A stretch of DNA of 64,000 nt, taken from Pterobdella sp. o SKG-2022 (taxonomy: Eukaryota; Annelida; Clitellata; Hirudinida; Piscicolidae). The position numbers and the translations under genes were made by a program. The notes beneath the pieces were generated by a model. That model was given only the letters and a program-made list of their open reading frames with translations, was not told the DNA's origin and made no database searches. The DNA is taken from positions 3,759,854 to 3,823,853 of the forward strand of contig OZ038324.1 in NCBI GenBank assembly GCA_964035795.1, in the 5' to 3' direction. Positions 47,222 through 61,100 of the stretch are shown one piece after another. The stretch's first letter is position 1. Each line of letters begins with the position of its first letter.

Positions 47222-48120
47222 ATAACACAAACTGTTGAAATAATAACTGACTTATTGAAGTCCATACTATCAATTAAAAATTACTGAGAACTGAATAGTG
47301 TAATTCATAAAGTTCAAAGCATTTCTTCAAATTGGGAACTATCCTACACGACCGTTTGAAGATCCTATTACACGGGTTATATAACTAACACATTGATTGG
47401 TCATAACTAGTTTCATTTGTAGGCTTCAGGTGTTGTAATATCATCAATCGTTAGCCTCGAATTATGAAGATATATACATTTAAAAAATTTTTTTCCATTA
47501 ACTAATAACATTGTTGATAATTGAATGATTGTTTTTATATGGTAGATGTGTTTAATAACATGTATCCTAAATAATTAATATTCAGGGAAATCTTTACACA
47601 AATTTACAGTTTAATGGACATTGTTACTTTTGTCTTCTTTGATCTGGCACCGTTTTTTTTTATCACATTTGCTCTAATAAAAATTTAATGAAAGATATTC
47701 ATACATAGAGAATATACTTATATATAAGGTAAACTGTTAAAACTTTCAGTATCCGGTAATAATGCTTTCATGGAACATATTAACACTACATTCAACGCTA
47801 ATATGTATGCACCCAATATTCAAATTCCTTACTTTATGATTAATTTGCCTTGCTTGTGAGTCCAATTGTTTTGTAACTGAGAATTAGTAGTTTCTATTTT
47901 CTAATCAAAGCTGATTTTAAGCAAATAAGTGTTTTCATGAAATATAAGAGATTTTGCTGTAATAAATCAATTGCTTAATTATGAGTTTTTTTCCAAGCAT
48001 TCAAAAGTCTTGTGTTAAATTGAACTTGTTTTTTTAATTATTTTGTGACCTTTTTCTAGTTCATATTGTTCGAAAGTTCAAAAGTTCACTCAAAAGATTA
48101 AAGACGACAAAGAAATAGAT
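47222..48120. other. AT-rich DNA between the gap and the Itpr 3' end
   Basis: No gene seen. No clear minus-strand AATAAA for Itpr was found close to its stop. Confidence 0.5.
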
Positions 48121-48124
48121 AATG

Positions 48125-48278
48125 GCGACAACATTGAAATGATGAAGATATAAAACGAAAATGATGAAGATGACGATGAAGATGCTGAAGGTGACGATGA
48201 AGATGATGAAGATGACGATGAAGATGCTGAAGATGACGATGAAGATGCTGAAGGTGAGGCTGATTAAGATGACGATAA
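48125..48278. repeat. GATGAAGATGACGATG minisatellite at the Itpr 3' end
   Basis: An imperfect tandem array built from GATGAAGATGACGATGAAGA-type units of 15-30 bases begins a few bases past the Itpr stop codon, so it lies in its 3' UTR or just beyond. On the plus strand it encodes a short acidic tract (about 35 codons of Asp and Glu) closed by stops on both sides. Confidence 0.85.
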
Positions 48279-48283
48279 AACCC

Positions 48284-51200
48284 TCACTCAACAGCCCCTT
48301 TCTTAAATTCGTTAAACTGCGTCTGCAGATTAGATCCAGCCTTGTTGATATCTCTCAATTGCTGCGACATGAGTTGGAGGTCGTTAACAGTCTTTTTCTC
48401 GTCTTCATCTTCGAGTAACGACATGGTTCTGAGGTGTGGGAACCAGTCGAGATTGTCGTCCTGTTGTGAGTGTGGGAGTAAGGGAAGGTGTTAAGGATCT
48501 GTTTTATACATATATAAAAGGCACCTTCGTAATGTATTAGTTTACATTAGTAAGTTAACTGGTCATTTTGATGACATCTTAATATATTTCATTCAGCTTC
48601 ATTTATGTTTGATAAGTGTTTGGTTTGACGTATCCCAGTTCATCTCAATGCAATTTCTTAACTAGATATAATATAATAAAATAAACTAAAACATATAACA
48701 ATAGAACGGTAACGTTATAAGGTATGATGAAATTCAGAACAAATAATAGCTTCATTTTAAATTACTGCATTCAAAAACTTTTAAAATTTGAAGTTTTCAA
48801 AAAAATACAATGAACGTTTATACAGTGAAGACTCAAATCATGTAACACAACGACAAAAATTTACAACCACAAAAGTACATTGTCAAACCAAAACTTCAAG
48901 CACGCTGAGGTAAACGACAAAAAAGACAGCAACTAAGAACATTTTAGTACAACGAAATAGCCTTTTATGAGACTATCTAATGGTGCCAATGAAAAATTTT
49001 AGTCTGGTTTCTATGAATTTTGTATATAACAATCTAAAGTGCATTTTTGAAGTTCAGACTCGGATGCAACAGATTATATTACTACTACTACTGCTACTAC
49101 CACCACCCCCACTACAATAAACTGGAGCACCCAAACCTGTATAAGGCCATGCACATATCTCTCAATGCCACACAAGTCCAACACATATGTGATTCTGAGG
49201 TGCACAATGAAGTACAAATAAGACCACATATTGTGGTCGATGAGACAATGATCTTCAAAAGAAACATCTGTGTTGTCGAAGCATGGGCGTTCTAAACCTA
49301 ATGGTGATGATTGTGGGGGTGGTGGTGATAGAGATCGTTGGGGTAATGGTGGTAGTGATTGTAGAGAGAGATAGTGATGGTGGTTGTAATGGGGTTTTTA
49401 TCGTTGTTTCTATGTTTTTAGTTGTTTTTTGCCGTTTTTCTTGTTTTTTTTCAGTTGGTGTATGTTGTTTTTTTATGGTAATAACTTGTGTTGTTGTTGA
49501 ATTATACCGTTGAGTTATGGATGGTGTGTTTTTTATCATAATGTAAATTATCACAGAGTTAAGAGTTATATTAAATCAATACGAAACCCTAACCACATAT
49601 GAAACATGTATTTTTAAGGATTTCTTCTTTCATTTGCTTCTCGCTCCTCAGATCAGCGAAAGTATCAATAATAACTCCAAAAATGAGATTCAATGTGATA
49701 ATAATGATGATGAAGAAGAAGAGTAGGTCGTATATAGTACGGGCCAGAAACAATGGTTCCTTGAGTTGTTAATAATTTTGTTTTTGTGGTATGAGGGTTT
49801 GCTTTAAAAACTTCAAAAAATATCCAAAAAATTTCTAATTTAAATTTTTACCCTATCTCAATAGTGACCTATGATAGAGTTGTATTCCTTGTTCAATATA
49901 CATTCAGTTCACTAGACTTTTAGTTAAATATTCTTAATTAACTATATTGTTTCAAGCTTCATCAACACCAACCTGTGACGAAGGTCGACGTAGGACATCA
50001 CCTACACCTCCTCCGTTCCTGAGTCCCTCATTGAGGACTGTGATTATGCACATGATCAACGAGTCACAGTGTCTTTCTCTGCTGCTCTCCAGCTTTTTCA
50101 CTTCAGCTTTTCGTAGGATTTGGGATGGTGTAGTGTAGTTAGTTTCATGCGTTTTGAGGTGTTTTATTTTAATTAATTTAATAAAATTTTTTTTGATTAG
50201 GTTGGTAAATTCTTATACTCAGTTTTTTTGAATTTTTATTTTTTAAATCCCATACTTTCAACTTTAAGCATTTCAAATAATATTCATAATCAAATCAATT
50301 ACTTTTTCTATCGAAACCTTTTCCACACAGGGGCTCAGTAGGGTCTAGATTTTCTATCATGGGTGTATGTGTCTCATTCTGGTTCAAATCTTCTAATAAG
50401 AAATTTGAGGAATTTTTCAACGTCTCTTCTCTAAACATCATTTTTTCTTTTAAGATACTTTGCAGAGTATTCTTTTTAGACTTGTTCAATTCTACGTCCA
50501 CTTTTATAAGCTCTAAATCACATGACACTGCGCAGAAAAAATTTGAAAAACTGAATTAAATTTCTATCCACATCATGCCAAAAAAACTGAGGCGATTAAA
50601 ACTCTATTTAGTAATATCTTCTAAATCTTTCGACCGCAAATCATACAAAGCAAAGTGAAATTTGATGAAATATATACTGACCAGGTTCGGAAACGAAGAC
50701 ATCGACATTAACGAGGAAGTCATCTTTGAAAAAAATGAAGCCAACAATGGAGAAGAGATATATAAGAATGACAGCCAAGATAGTTGTCAAGAGAATAGAC
50801 CTGGAGTGGTTAATGGATGTGACAATTCGTTCATAAACTGATAGTCATATAGTTTTGTTTAAAGATAAGTATGTTCATGTTTTGAAAAATATGTCATAGA
50901 GACTGGTGAATGTTAAAAATACAGATGAAATTTTTATAAAAGTTGAACAGAAAAACTATTCTCACAATATTCAATGTATAATTGAAAAAGTAAAAATTAT
51001 GAGTGAATATGGGTAACTTAAAAGTTTAAAATTCTCATATATAGAGCACTATATAGTATTTGAAATTCAAATCCTTTAAACCTGCCATTTCTGGTGACCG
51101 ACTGTATGACGTTCATGAGGGTTTCCTCTCTGTAAACGATGTCTAACAACTGATGGATAAAATTTCAGTTTATATTGTTCCATAACTCTAGTTTTCATAG

Positions 51201-52193
51201 TGGTTAAGTTTTTTATTTCATTTATTATAAAATCTTTTTTCAATAAATAAAAAAATTTTTTTATTAATGAATAAATGAAAAATTTTATTAATATATAAAT
51301 AAAAAAGAAGTTACAAGAAGACTGAATGAGAACTCGTGAATGAAGGTGCCACAAATAGAGATGAGAAGATGGAGACTTTGGTAGATAAATAGAGGGTCAC
51401 ATATGAGTTTCTTGAAGGGTTTATTGAGTGCTCCACTGTGTCCTAGGGCACTAATCATGCATACTAGGCTGTTGCATATCTGGTTAATGGGAGTTTCAGT
51501 GTATGGTTCAACTACAATGGAAGTCGAAAGACAAGAAATAAGTTCATTAGCTATAAACTTGTAAAAATTTTTACTTATTTTTTCAGTTTTTAGATTAAAT
51601 TAAGTATTTTTTCTCTCAATTTCTAAAGTGAATTTTAGAATATTCTCATATTAATAATGTTTATTGTTATATTCAAACTTATTTTCAAAGAATTTCAAAT
51701 AATAAATATCAAACGCTTACATTAAGCAACCCAGTGTTAAAAAATGTAGCTTTAATTCCATAGCAACAAGAAATCCGGGCCACCATTAAAAGCATAGAGA
51801 CAAAACGGAGTTTCTTCTTAAGTAGAGCTACCACAAGAAATAGAAAAGGCATGAACCACAAGAAATAAGAAAGCTTTGTTTCAAACTCTGTGTGGTATTG
51901 ATGTTTATTATAACATTTATTTTGTGTTAAGGATATAGTTTTGCATAAATATTTCTTATTTATTAAGATATACATAACTAATTCAATGCATAATTTATTT
52001 CATATTTAAGCTTATTAAAAAATAATAAATGTATTATTAACAGTTTAAAAAACGATAAGGTAGGACAAACTATAAATGTGGTCTTTGAAAGGGTAACAGC
52101 CTGCTACGAGAACATTTAAAAGTACAGACAAATAAAATGAAACAGCTTTCCAAAAGGTCAGTTTTCTACTCACCCAAGATAACACAACTCTTT
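48284..52193 (-). other. itpr: Itpr exon block 5: transmembrane channel and C terminus
   Basis: Exons: 52193-52071, 51887-51721, 51479-51315, 51149-51082, 50800-50682, 50527-50303, 50076-49973, 49759-49594, 49291-49137 and 48460-48284. In order: first membrane helix ([20 protein letters not shown]), helices around [16 protein letters not shown] and [20 protein letters not shown], the [17 protein letters not shown] linker, [20 protein letters not shown], a luminal loop of about 75 residues with N-glycosylation sequons (NSS, NET), the filter GGGVGD, the inner gate helix, then a C2H2 zinc site split over two exons (CFICG and HCLIDH) and the C-terminal coiled-coil start. All phases join. Confidence 0.93.
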
Positions 52194-55100
52194 CTGTTAT
52201 AACGAAAAATCAAGTCTTAAATATACTAATAATCAAATTTTGACTATTTAGTTTGAAGATTATTCTAAACTGTAATAACTTAAAAAATTGTCTATAAGTT
52301 AATAGGTTTTTCAACTATATTCATAGTATATTGATTTTTTTTCTACATAGAAACCAACTTCTGAGTTTCATCTGCCAAGCCATTTCATGCATCATCATGG
52401 AATGCTTTTTAAAAAAGTCTGGCACTTTACTTCCTTTTTCGTCTCTCTCCACAGACACCTGTGCACATATATCAATCAATTTAATTATTTTTATTGAATT
52501 TTTTTGTGAATAAAATATTTACTTAAGTATATAAATAACTTTGATGTTCCAAACAATATTTCCAACAACCTGTACTGAGTGTTTAGTTGTAGAAGTGAGG
52601 TAAGAACACATTTCTGGAATTGAAAAGATAACTTTCTCCATAGTTTTATCTGACTTGACAATTTCAATAGAAGTGGTTCTGGCCCGATAGAAGTTGAGAG
52701 CTTCCGAGGCTGAAGCGATTTGTGCTTGTTCGGCAGATCTCCGCTTGCTGGTGGTAGTATTGGAGACTTTAGGGACTTCACCGTCAGACTTATTAGCCTT
52801 GGGCTTGTCTTGAACAGTGTTCTGATGCTCTTTTGGAGCCAAGAAACGAGAATATTCTTGATTGTGCTTAGAAAGCTAGAAAATGAACAAAAAATTTTAA
52901 AATTTAAAAATTTAATACGGTGAAAATTTTGAAGAATTTTATATTTTTGATCACACCTTAGAGGCCAGTATAAAAAGATTTTGACCAAGTTTTTTGTAAA
53001 GTTCTTTAACTTTGTGGTCATTAGTAGCTTCTTTGCTTTTGCTCCGAGAACCTTCGTAGTTCTTCTTTATTGCTTCAATCTTGCAAATATATCATCGTCA
53101 TTTTATTTCCATGCTTCTTACGATTCAAAACTTCAAGACATCAAAACAACCAAACGCGTCAACTTTTGACTATAAATTACATGTTAAGGGTCAAAATAGA
53201 TTAGCAAATTCTATTATAATCCTAAGCTTATATTTTTATATTTTAACGTTTCAACAAATTTCAACTCTGGTTTAAACATAATGGCCAAAATGAGTAAAAT
53301 TATATTTTGTGGTTTTATTCAAAATTGTTCAAATTCAATTTCAATGTTTGAATCCCATAGTTTTATATTAATTCCTGTTTCAATAAAACTACTACATAAC
53401 CACAACAGACCATTTTCTTTGCTGGAAGACACGTGATGATATTGAGTTGGATTGTATCATCTTGTCTACTTTCAATCATTGACAGCACCAGTTTACACGC
53501 TTGATTCTATTTGTTATATTTTTAAAAACTTGATCGAACTTGGAAAGTTCTCAATTAAAACTTCAATAGTTTTTTTGTTATTTCAAATTTAGTAAACCTA
53601 AAAAAAAAAATTTTATCATGTTGGCTCTCATATAAATATTAGCAAATTTATTCGAGACTCATTCAATATAGTTTACTTTAATAATAACTGCCATAACCTT
53701 GAGGTTGAGCACAACAAAAAGATTGAATTCCATTAGAGGATTGATATCAGAGATTATGATTGTGGTTGTAATGTCGAAAATGTTGCTCTCATGATGTAGC
53801 ATTTCATACTTTACAAAATAAATGTAATGTATTCAGAATTTATTGATAGATTTTTATACATATAATCCGAGAAATTTTTTTTCACTAAATTAGATGAAAT
53901 CTCAATTGAATAAATAAATGAATCTGATAAAGTGAAGTATTAAATTTTTTCAAAAAATATTTGGAATTTTTTACTTGGTTATCGAAGCAAGGTCCTTGGC
54001 AATATTTACTGAGGGTCTTCATCGTTTGTATTATCAAATTAACTGTTGTCTGATTCACAAAAACACCTTTCCAAAAAGTGCAAATATATATGAAAAACTT
54101 TATATACATCGCTCATATTTATCACGATAAGTATTAAAGCTGAATATTTAAAAACTTTCATCGTACTATGAAAGCTATGATACCTATGAGCCCAAGACTA
54201 GCGGCAGAACCTCCACACAAACAGTCCAGAAAGTCTATGGTTTGAGCCACCAGGTTATAATTCACTTTGTTGTTTTGATTCCGAAAAAAATTCTGTTTCA
54301 AGAATATGGGTAAATATTGTGATCTGATAGCCTTATTTTGAAAATGCATGCAAACATTTTTAGAATGTGGTGGCGTGCTAAAAGCTTTGAAACCTGTTTA
54401 AGACCTGCAGTTTGGAGTTGTGATTCTCACAAAGAAGTTGCAGAAGTTTTAGAGTAGCTGACATCATTTGCATTGGATCCACAATCTGCTTGTCGTCTTC
54501 TTCTGCTTGGTCGCAGTCTTTGATCATAGGCACGTCGAACTTTTTTTCATTGCCTTGACTCTCAATTTTGTATTTACGCTTTTTTTCCCCATCATTTTGC
54601 TTCTTATCGTTTTTTGAACTTGCGCTGATTTTATCGTTTGAAATTTTCCTTTCTTCTGTTTCTGTACCTTCAATGAAGATATCTTTACTTTCAGGTTTTG
54701 CTTCTTCTACTTCTTCCGTGACGACATTGCCATGTTCGTCATGAATCACCAATGTATAATCTTTTACATCTTTCATCTCTTCCATTTTTTTTTCTTCTAG
54801 AATTTCATCTAGATCTTTTGCAGCTATTTCGTCAAAGCTTTGCCGGATGGTAGCCAGTTCAGATTCTTTGAACGACAACTTGGAAGTCATTTCTGGCTCT
54901 CCTACGAAGTTCAACGTTAAGTTACATAATGTTTTAATATTTTTTGGACATAATCAATTGTTTTTTGAGTTATCAAACCATTATCAAAGTTTTTGTTTAA
55001 GATTTTCTTTATGAAAATAGTCATTTAAAAATAAGATCCATGTTTTAATATTATTGATCTCTATATGTGTTTGATAAAAGAAAATTGAATGAAAAACAGT

Positions 55101-58100
55101 TTTTACCGTCGAGTTTTGCTGCGTTTTCATCGTATGAAACACTATATGTATATAAGCTTGATTTTCCAGATACAATGTCGTTTGTGATGAAATTTGCTTT
55201 CGCCTTCATTTCCATTTGGGCTTCTTTAATTCTTTCAGATAAAACTTTCATTATTTTCTCACTGTTGGAATTTTCTTTGATGTACGAATAGAAAGAATCC
55301 TGTGTGTATAAGTTAATTTTAATTTGAAACTCTCCGATTTGGTAGCAAAAAGAAACGTTAATTTCATGGCTCCTCTTTGATACTTCAAAAATTCCACAAA
55401 ACTTTCTTAATTTGAAAGAAATACATTGAACTTATTTTTAATTGAAATTTGAATATTTTTTTAAGTTTTTACATTAATTGTATAGAAATAATCCCTGTGA
55501 CAAGATACCTGGCATTTTTTGTTTCCTCCGCCCAACAATGCAACTCCTAGCTGTAGAGTTTCATAGAAAGTGCTGTCAGAAAAGTTATGTATCATCAGGT
55601 CAACTGCTAATCTCACAGCCCCTCTTTCGTCCAACAAACACTGTTCCAAACATTGGTGAATTTTTATAAGATTACTATAGTCTCCAAGAATCTTTTAAAA
55701 TGTGAGAACTAACAAGGAATAATAATAATTAAAAAATTATAGGAATATTTAACCAGTGAATTTCAAGATTTGAAAAATTTGTTAAATCTTGAAAAAAAAA
55801 TAGATAGACAAGTTTCTATTAAAGTTCTAACTTGAGTGTTATAAAGGAATTTGTGCTGGTTGATTGAGATGAGAGACTGCTCCCACTGTGTTTCTCCTTC
55901 TTTGTCATTTCCTTCTTCTTCTTCACTTTTCTTCTTAGATTCTATCTGCTGTGAAAAAATTCAAAATTGATCTTAATAATTCTGATTATAAAATTTCGAT
56001 TTTCTGTTTATTAGTTTGTTAATTCAATTTAACTCCTATTAAAAATGACCCAAAACATGGGTGATTTTAAACGAAAAACTCTTTCATACAACCTTCTTGT
56101 TAGAAGATTCTTCTTCAGAAACGAGCATTTGTTTGAGAGATTGGAGAACATTGAGACATAAACGCTCCTCCTTGTCATCCAACAACTTCTCCGTATGCTT
56201 GATCAGTCTTCAATGTCGACAATGAAGTTAACCATTGAATGAAATATTAATGAAAAAATGAACGATTAAGCATAACGTATGAATTAAAAAATAAATGAAC
56301 AATTTGAGAATATATGAGCAACTCAATATATTTGAATTTAAAAAATTTTTTAAAATTATACATAGAATGATGAATTATAGTAAAAACTCCATCCCTCATT
56401 TATTGAAATAATTTCATTAAAAAAATAGCTAACCGAAGTATAAACTCGTTCTTGCATTTCACTTTCATCTTTCGCATGTTCCTCTTCTTATTCAAACTCA
56501 CAGCTTCAATTTTAGCTTTTTTTGCAATATCTTTTTTGGAGTTTTTTGAATTATTTGAGTTGCTTGTTGTGTCATTTTTTTCAGACGTCACCACATCTTC
56601 AAAGAACTCTTCTGGTTTGTGTAAGGCATCTACCAAGCCTTTCACCTCTGCATCGATCATCGTCTTAAGATAACACTCTAATATTGCTGTCACTTTCTGG
56701 AAATTCAAAATTTTAAACTTGATTTAGCTCAAAGTAGAATTCATTATGCAGTAGTTAACAGTATTAAACTCAAAGCTGAAAACAATAAAGCAACAACAAT
56801 CTTTTTTGGTAGATTCTAATTACTAATCTTATACTAAAACCAAACAATTCCATTTAAAACGTTGAATTATCAAAAATAAATGTCCAACTTATCAAAGTAA
56901 CAAACAAACCATGAATGCCTCTGTGGTGATGACGTGTTCTGAGAACTGATCTTCATTGCTATCGACATTTCCTGCTATCTGGCATGGAGCCTGGCCTTTG
57001 AAGGAGAAGGAGATGCGCTTGAGGCTCGAGGATATTCTCCCGTACAAGAGATCAGGAATGTTGAGAGAGCGAGATTTCGCTAGGGGTTCAAAATTTTTTT
57101 TGTATCATTTTCAATAAAAGTTATATAGTGCAAAATAATAGTTGTTTAGTAATGCTATAAAGAAAAACTAGGCATCAAAACTTGCTCAAAATCTTTTTTC
57201 AAATTTTTATCATCTTTTTAAAAATTTTTTTAAATAATTATAACATAGTCAATGATTCTTCAATTGCAAGTTTTAACTCATTTCACGTCAGTACTAATGA
57301 TGTATACAGAAATATACAAAAGTGGTGGTACAAACCAAACTGTATAAGGGTAACCAGGCAGGTCTCTATAGCTTTTTTCTCCTTCAGACTAATGTTTCGA
57401 CTTGACATTAAATTCACCAGAGATGTCAATAGGTTGATGAAACTTGTCTGAATAAATTTACAATGAGCAGTTTAGTTGGACAAGTTTCATTTATAGTTAT
57501 AGTATTCAAATTTATTCAACTATAGTTATAATGCAGGAGAACTAAATGTTCCAAGTGAATATTTTCTATAAGTTTTAAGAAACTTTGAATTTTAAAAACC
57601 ATGAACCAAATTTTTATAAAATTTTTAAATAGCTCATGATTCGATAAAAATTAATTTAACATGGCAAATGGAGCACTGATCTGAAAAGGAAGAGGAGAAG
57701 TAGCATGAAACACTGAAGGTGACCACATAACAAACATAATCTACAATGCATTTGGCTGCGAAGACGTCGTAAACTTGATGAAAGTCGCTTTGGCATAACT
57801 GTAAAAAATTTATTTGAAAGTTTATTCACTTAATATCTAGTCTAAAAATTTTAAAATGGAATTTTTTTAAGAAAGGTAACTTTTTTTTTAGCTTTGAAAT
57901 TATTTTGAGTTAAAATTTTTTATCTTTCAATACTTAAATTTTTTTTCAGCAGTTTTTCATAATCTTCAAAAAACCATTCACAATTTTACAATAAAAACCT
58001 TCTCGACTTATAAATCTAGTCAAATAAGCATTTTTCAAATAGTTTAAGTCTTATTATAAAATGTTAGTTAATGATTCAGCTCCAACAATCTTAATCCCTC

Positions 58101-61100
58101 CAACAATACACCACTGCTTAGCTTATTCTACTTACCACGTGAATGTCTTCACAAAAAGAATCAACCAGAAGCCACATGTGGTTTGATGAGTAGACTTCCC
58201 TCACCTCAACTTCTGTGTCTATGTAGCAGTGAGTCAAAAAGTTGATGTAGGCAGATTTCACCTGAATCATATTAGTATATTTGTTATTTTTTACGTATTT
58301 ATATATTCTTTTTTTAGTATCTATAACTATGTCAATATTAGTTACAAAAAAGATGATTGATCGTGACGCTAAGAAAGTTTTTTGACCAGAACTTTAACAT
58401 CCAAACCAAACATTTATGGACTATGATCAAACGCTCTCAACCTAACCAGCTGAACTATTAAAAAATTAATTTAAAAAATTAATCAAAGTATCATTATCAA
58501 CAACCTCGACGATACAGTCGGGATGTGTGGCGATGGTGACAATGGTTTCAAGGGGCAGTAAAGAATGGCATCTGATCTCTGTGAAAACGTTCTTCCCTTC
58601 GGTGCAAAAAGCCAACAGCTGCACAAGATTTATATGGAAATTTAGCATAGAATTCAGTTCTAATGGCCCTATTTGTTTTTTCATTGTTGCAAGGAAGTTT
58701 TGTATGGAAGTTGCATCTATGAAGAACTGTACTATATCTCCTTCACTCTCCATCAGCTGGGAGGGAGGGTTGAGTGTTTAAAAGATTTCAATGCGATAAA
58801 GTCCATAAAATTCGGGGTTGGTTTTATCATAAATACAAAGTTTTGAGAAATTGTAGTTTTAATTATTTTTTTTCATTTTTCGTGCTCAAATCAAGAGCTT
58901 TTAGTTTGACTATCTTTGAAAAGATACTCAAAATAATTTTGAATATTTTTTTCGAAACATTTTACCTAACTTTTTTTTTCAAATTCAGTTTTCTTGATTT
59001 TTATGGTAAAATGAGGAAGATTATAGATACATATATTTTTTTCTTTGAAATAATTTTTTATAAAAAGACGCAGTCCAAAAATATTTTTAATTAAATAAAT
59101 TTAATACAAATCTTTCTATGATACAATTAGTTGTAAACATTATTTCATGAATAACTATGAAACTTAAAAGGTTAACAAGATTCAAACCCCTGTCATGACC
59201 ATGTCTTGAGCTTTCCTATGGTAAACGTAGTTCTTCTGTACAATTATCATGAATTATTGATGCTAGTTCAACAAACTAGGTTTGAATAAATATGAATAAA
59301 TTCAATTGGTATACATGTAGATATTATTTTTCAACATCTATAATCATATCAGTATTAAGAAATCATGTATGAATAATAAATAATTTATATGATATTGGAA
59401 CTTCTCAAAATAAATTTATACAATTTTTTGAGCTAATTATAAGGTTTATTTCAAACAATTGCAGCAAAATGTGAAAAGATATTTTTTTTAATTTGACTAA
59501 ATTAATTATTTAAATTAGTTACCTTGTTTTCATTCTCTTCAACAATTTCTTCGCCATTTTCTATCTCTGATCTCACAACCACCTAGCCAGGCATTTAACG
59601 TCTTATTTAATTATTTTCTATTATTCATATTTTCAATTTCTTTGGGAATAATTAATTTTATACTTTTCAATTGATTTTTTTCGATATATTATCACAGTTT
59701 TTAATGATTTAATTCGAAGTTATATAAAAATACTATATAAATAATATAAAATGCTTTTAAAAACCTTCAAAAAGTTTAAATATTCAAGCTTTTTCCCATG
59801 TTTTTCCAGGCAGGTTATGAAATGTTGGGTAACAGAGCGGTCAACAGAACTGCAAAGTTTTGGATTGTCTCGATAGATTGCGCACACTGTTTCAGCGTCC
59901 ATCAACTTTTTTTGAGTATAATAATAATAATAGTTAACTTCAAAAGTCACTATTGAGTATCGATCGACTTAAGTTTTTTAAATATAACAATTATTTCCAA
60001 TTAATTTTTGAGATTCAACTCAGACAAACATGTAAATTTAAGTAATTCTACAAAACAATGCTGAGCTCTGACTCTTGATAACCATTTCCTAAAGAACAGA
60101 ATATTATTTAAACAACCCCAGAATTAAGAAACATAGGTAGATGTTTATGGATAAGACTCTGGTTGACAGGATTATTGTAGCAGAAGCTATGGAGAAAGAG
60201 GTGGGCTGATTTCATCACATCGCCCATCGCTTTGTCACTTTTCTATTCATAAAAATTTTATTTTAATTGATTTATGTGATATATAAGTATGAAAAATCAA
60301 AATTTAAAATCAATGAATATGTTTTCATAAAGATTTTTTTCGATTATTATCAAGGGTTTTTCAATAGCATCAATTTAGAGATATTCAACAGCATTGGAAG
60401 TGGTTTATAAATTTGTTTTAACACAAACCTTTTTGTTAAATTCACTGTTTTTTGTTAATTAAAATCATATAAATTTATCCTAACAACATAGACCTTGTCA
60501 AAAGCGATTTCCAAAAGTTCTAGCACCGTCTCATGAACGCCAAGGTTTTTCAGCAATTTCTGGTTGTATTTCCTACTCCTTCTATGAGCTTTATCGCTAA
60601 GAACTTCAGTTTTGTTCTTGATTTTATCATTATTTTCTTTATTAATATCATTGTTTGGTTGGTTCAGATTGGGAGCTGTGTTGGTTTTCTTGTTGCTTGG
60701 CAAACCCTCGTTTGACCCGTTGCATACCATTATGAGCCTTGAAGTTGCTTTATTCAGCTTAATATTGTCTTTTTTAATGAAATAAGACATTTTTTTATAA
60801 ATTAAAAAAAATTAAATCATTTTATTTTGAATTTCATTCACAAAGAAGTGAGATTTTAAATTTATTTTGAATGTATTTTTACCTATTCAGGATATCTTTG
60901 ACAATTTTATAATTCTTATGAGGTTCTTTGGCCGGCTAGTACAAGGGTTTTGTTATTGATTGGGGGTTTCATATATATTATCTTAATCATTAATTTGTAG
61001 CTTTTTGTGATAAGTGTAACAAAAGCAAGTGTTTTTTGACAATTTTACATTTTGTGTCTTGAATATATGAATCTTTAGTGGTTAGTAACTGAACTAAACA

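Noticed and set aside
48155..48267. Acidic plus-strand mini-ORF (Asp/Glu) as a gene
   Set aside because: It is closed by a stop just upstream and downstream and consists only of the minisatellite.
52951..52960. TCACACCT, a T-box half-site
   Set aside because: It overlaps an Itpr exon end and donor, and a single 8-base match is expected by chance.
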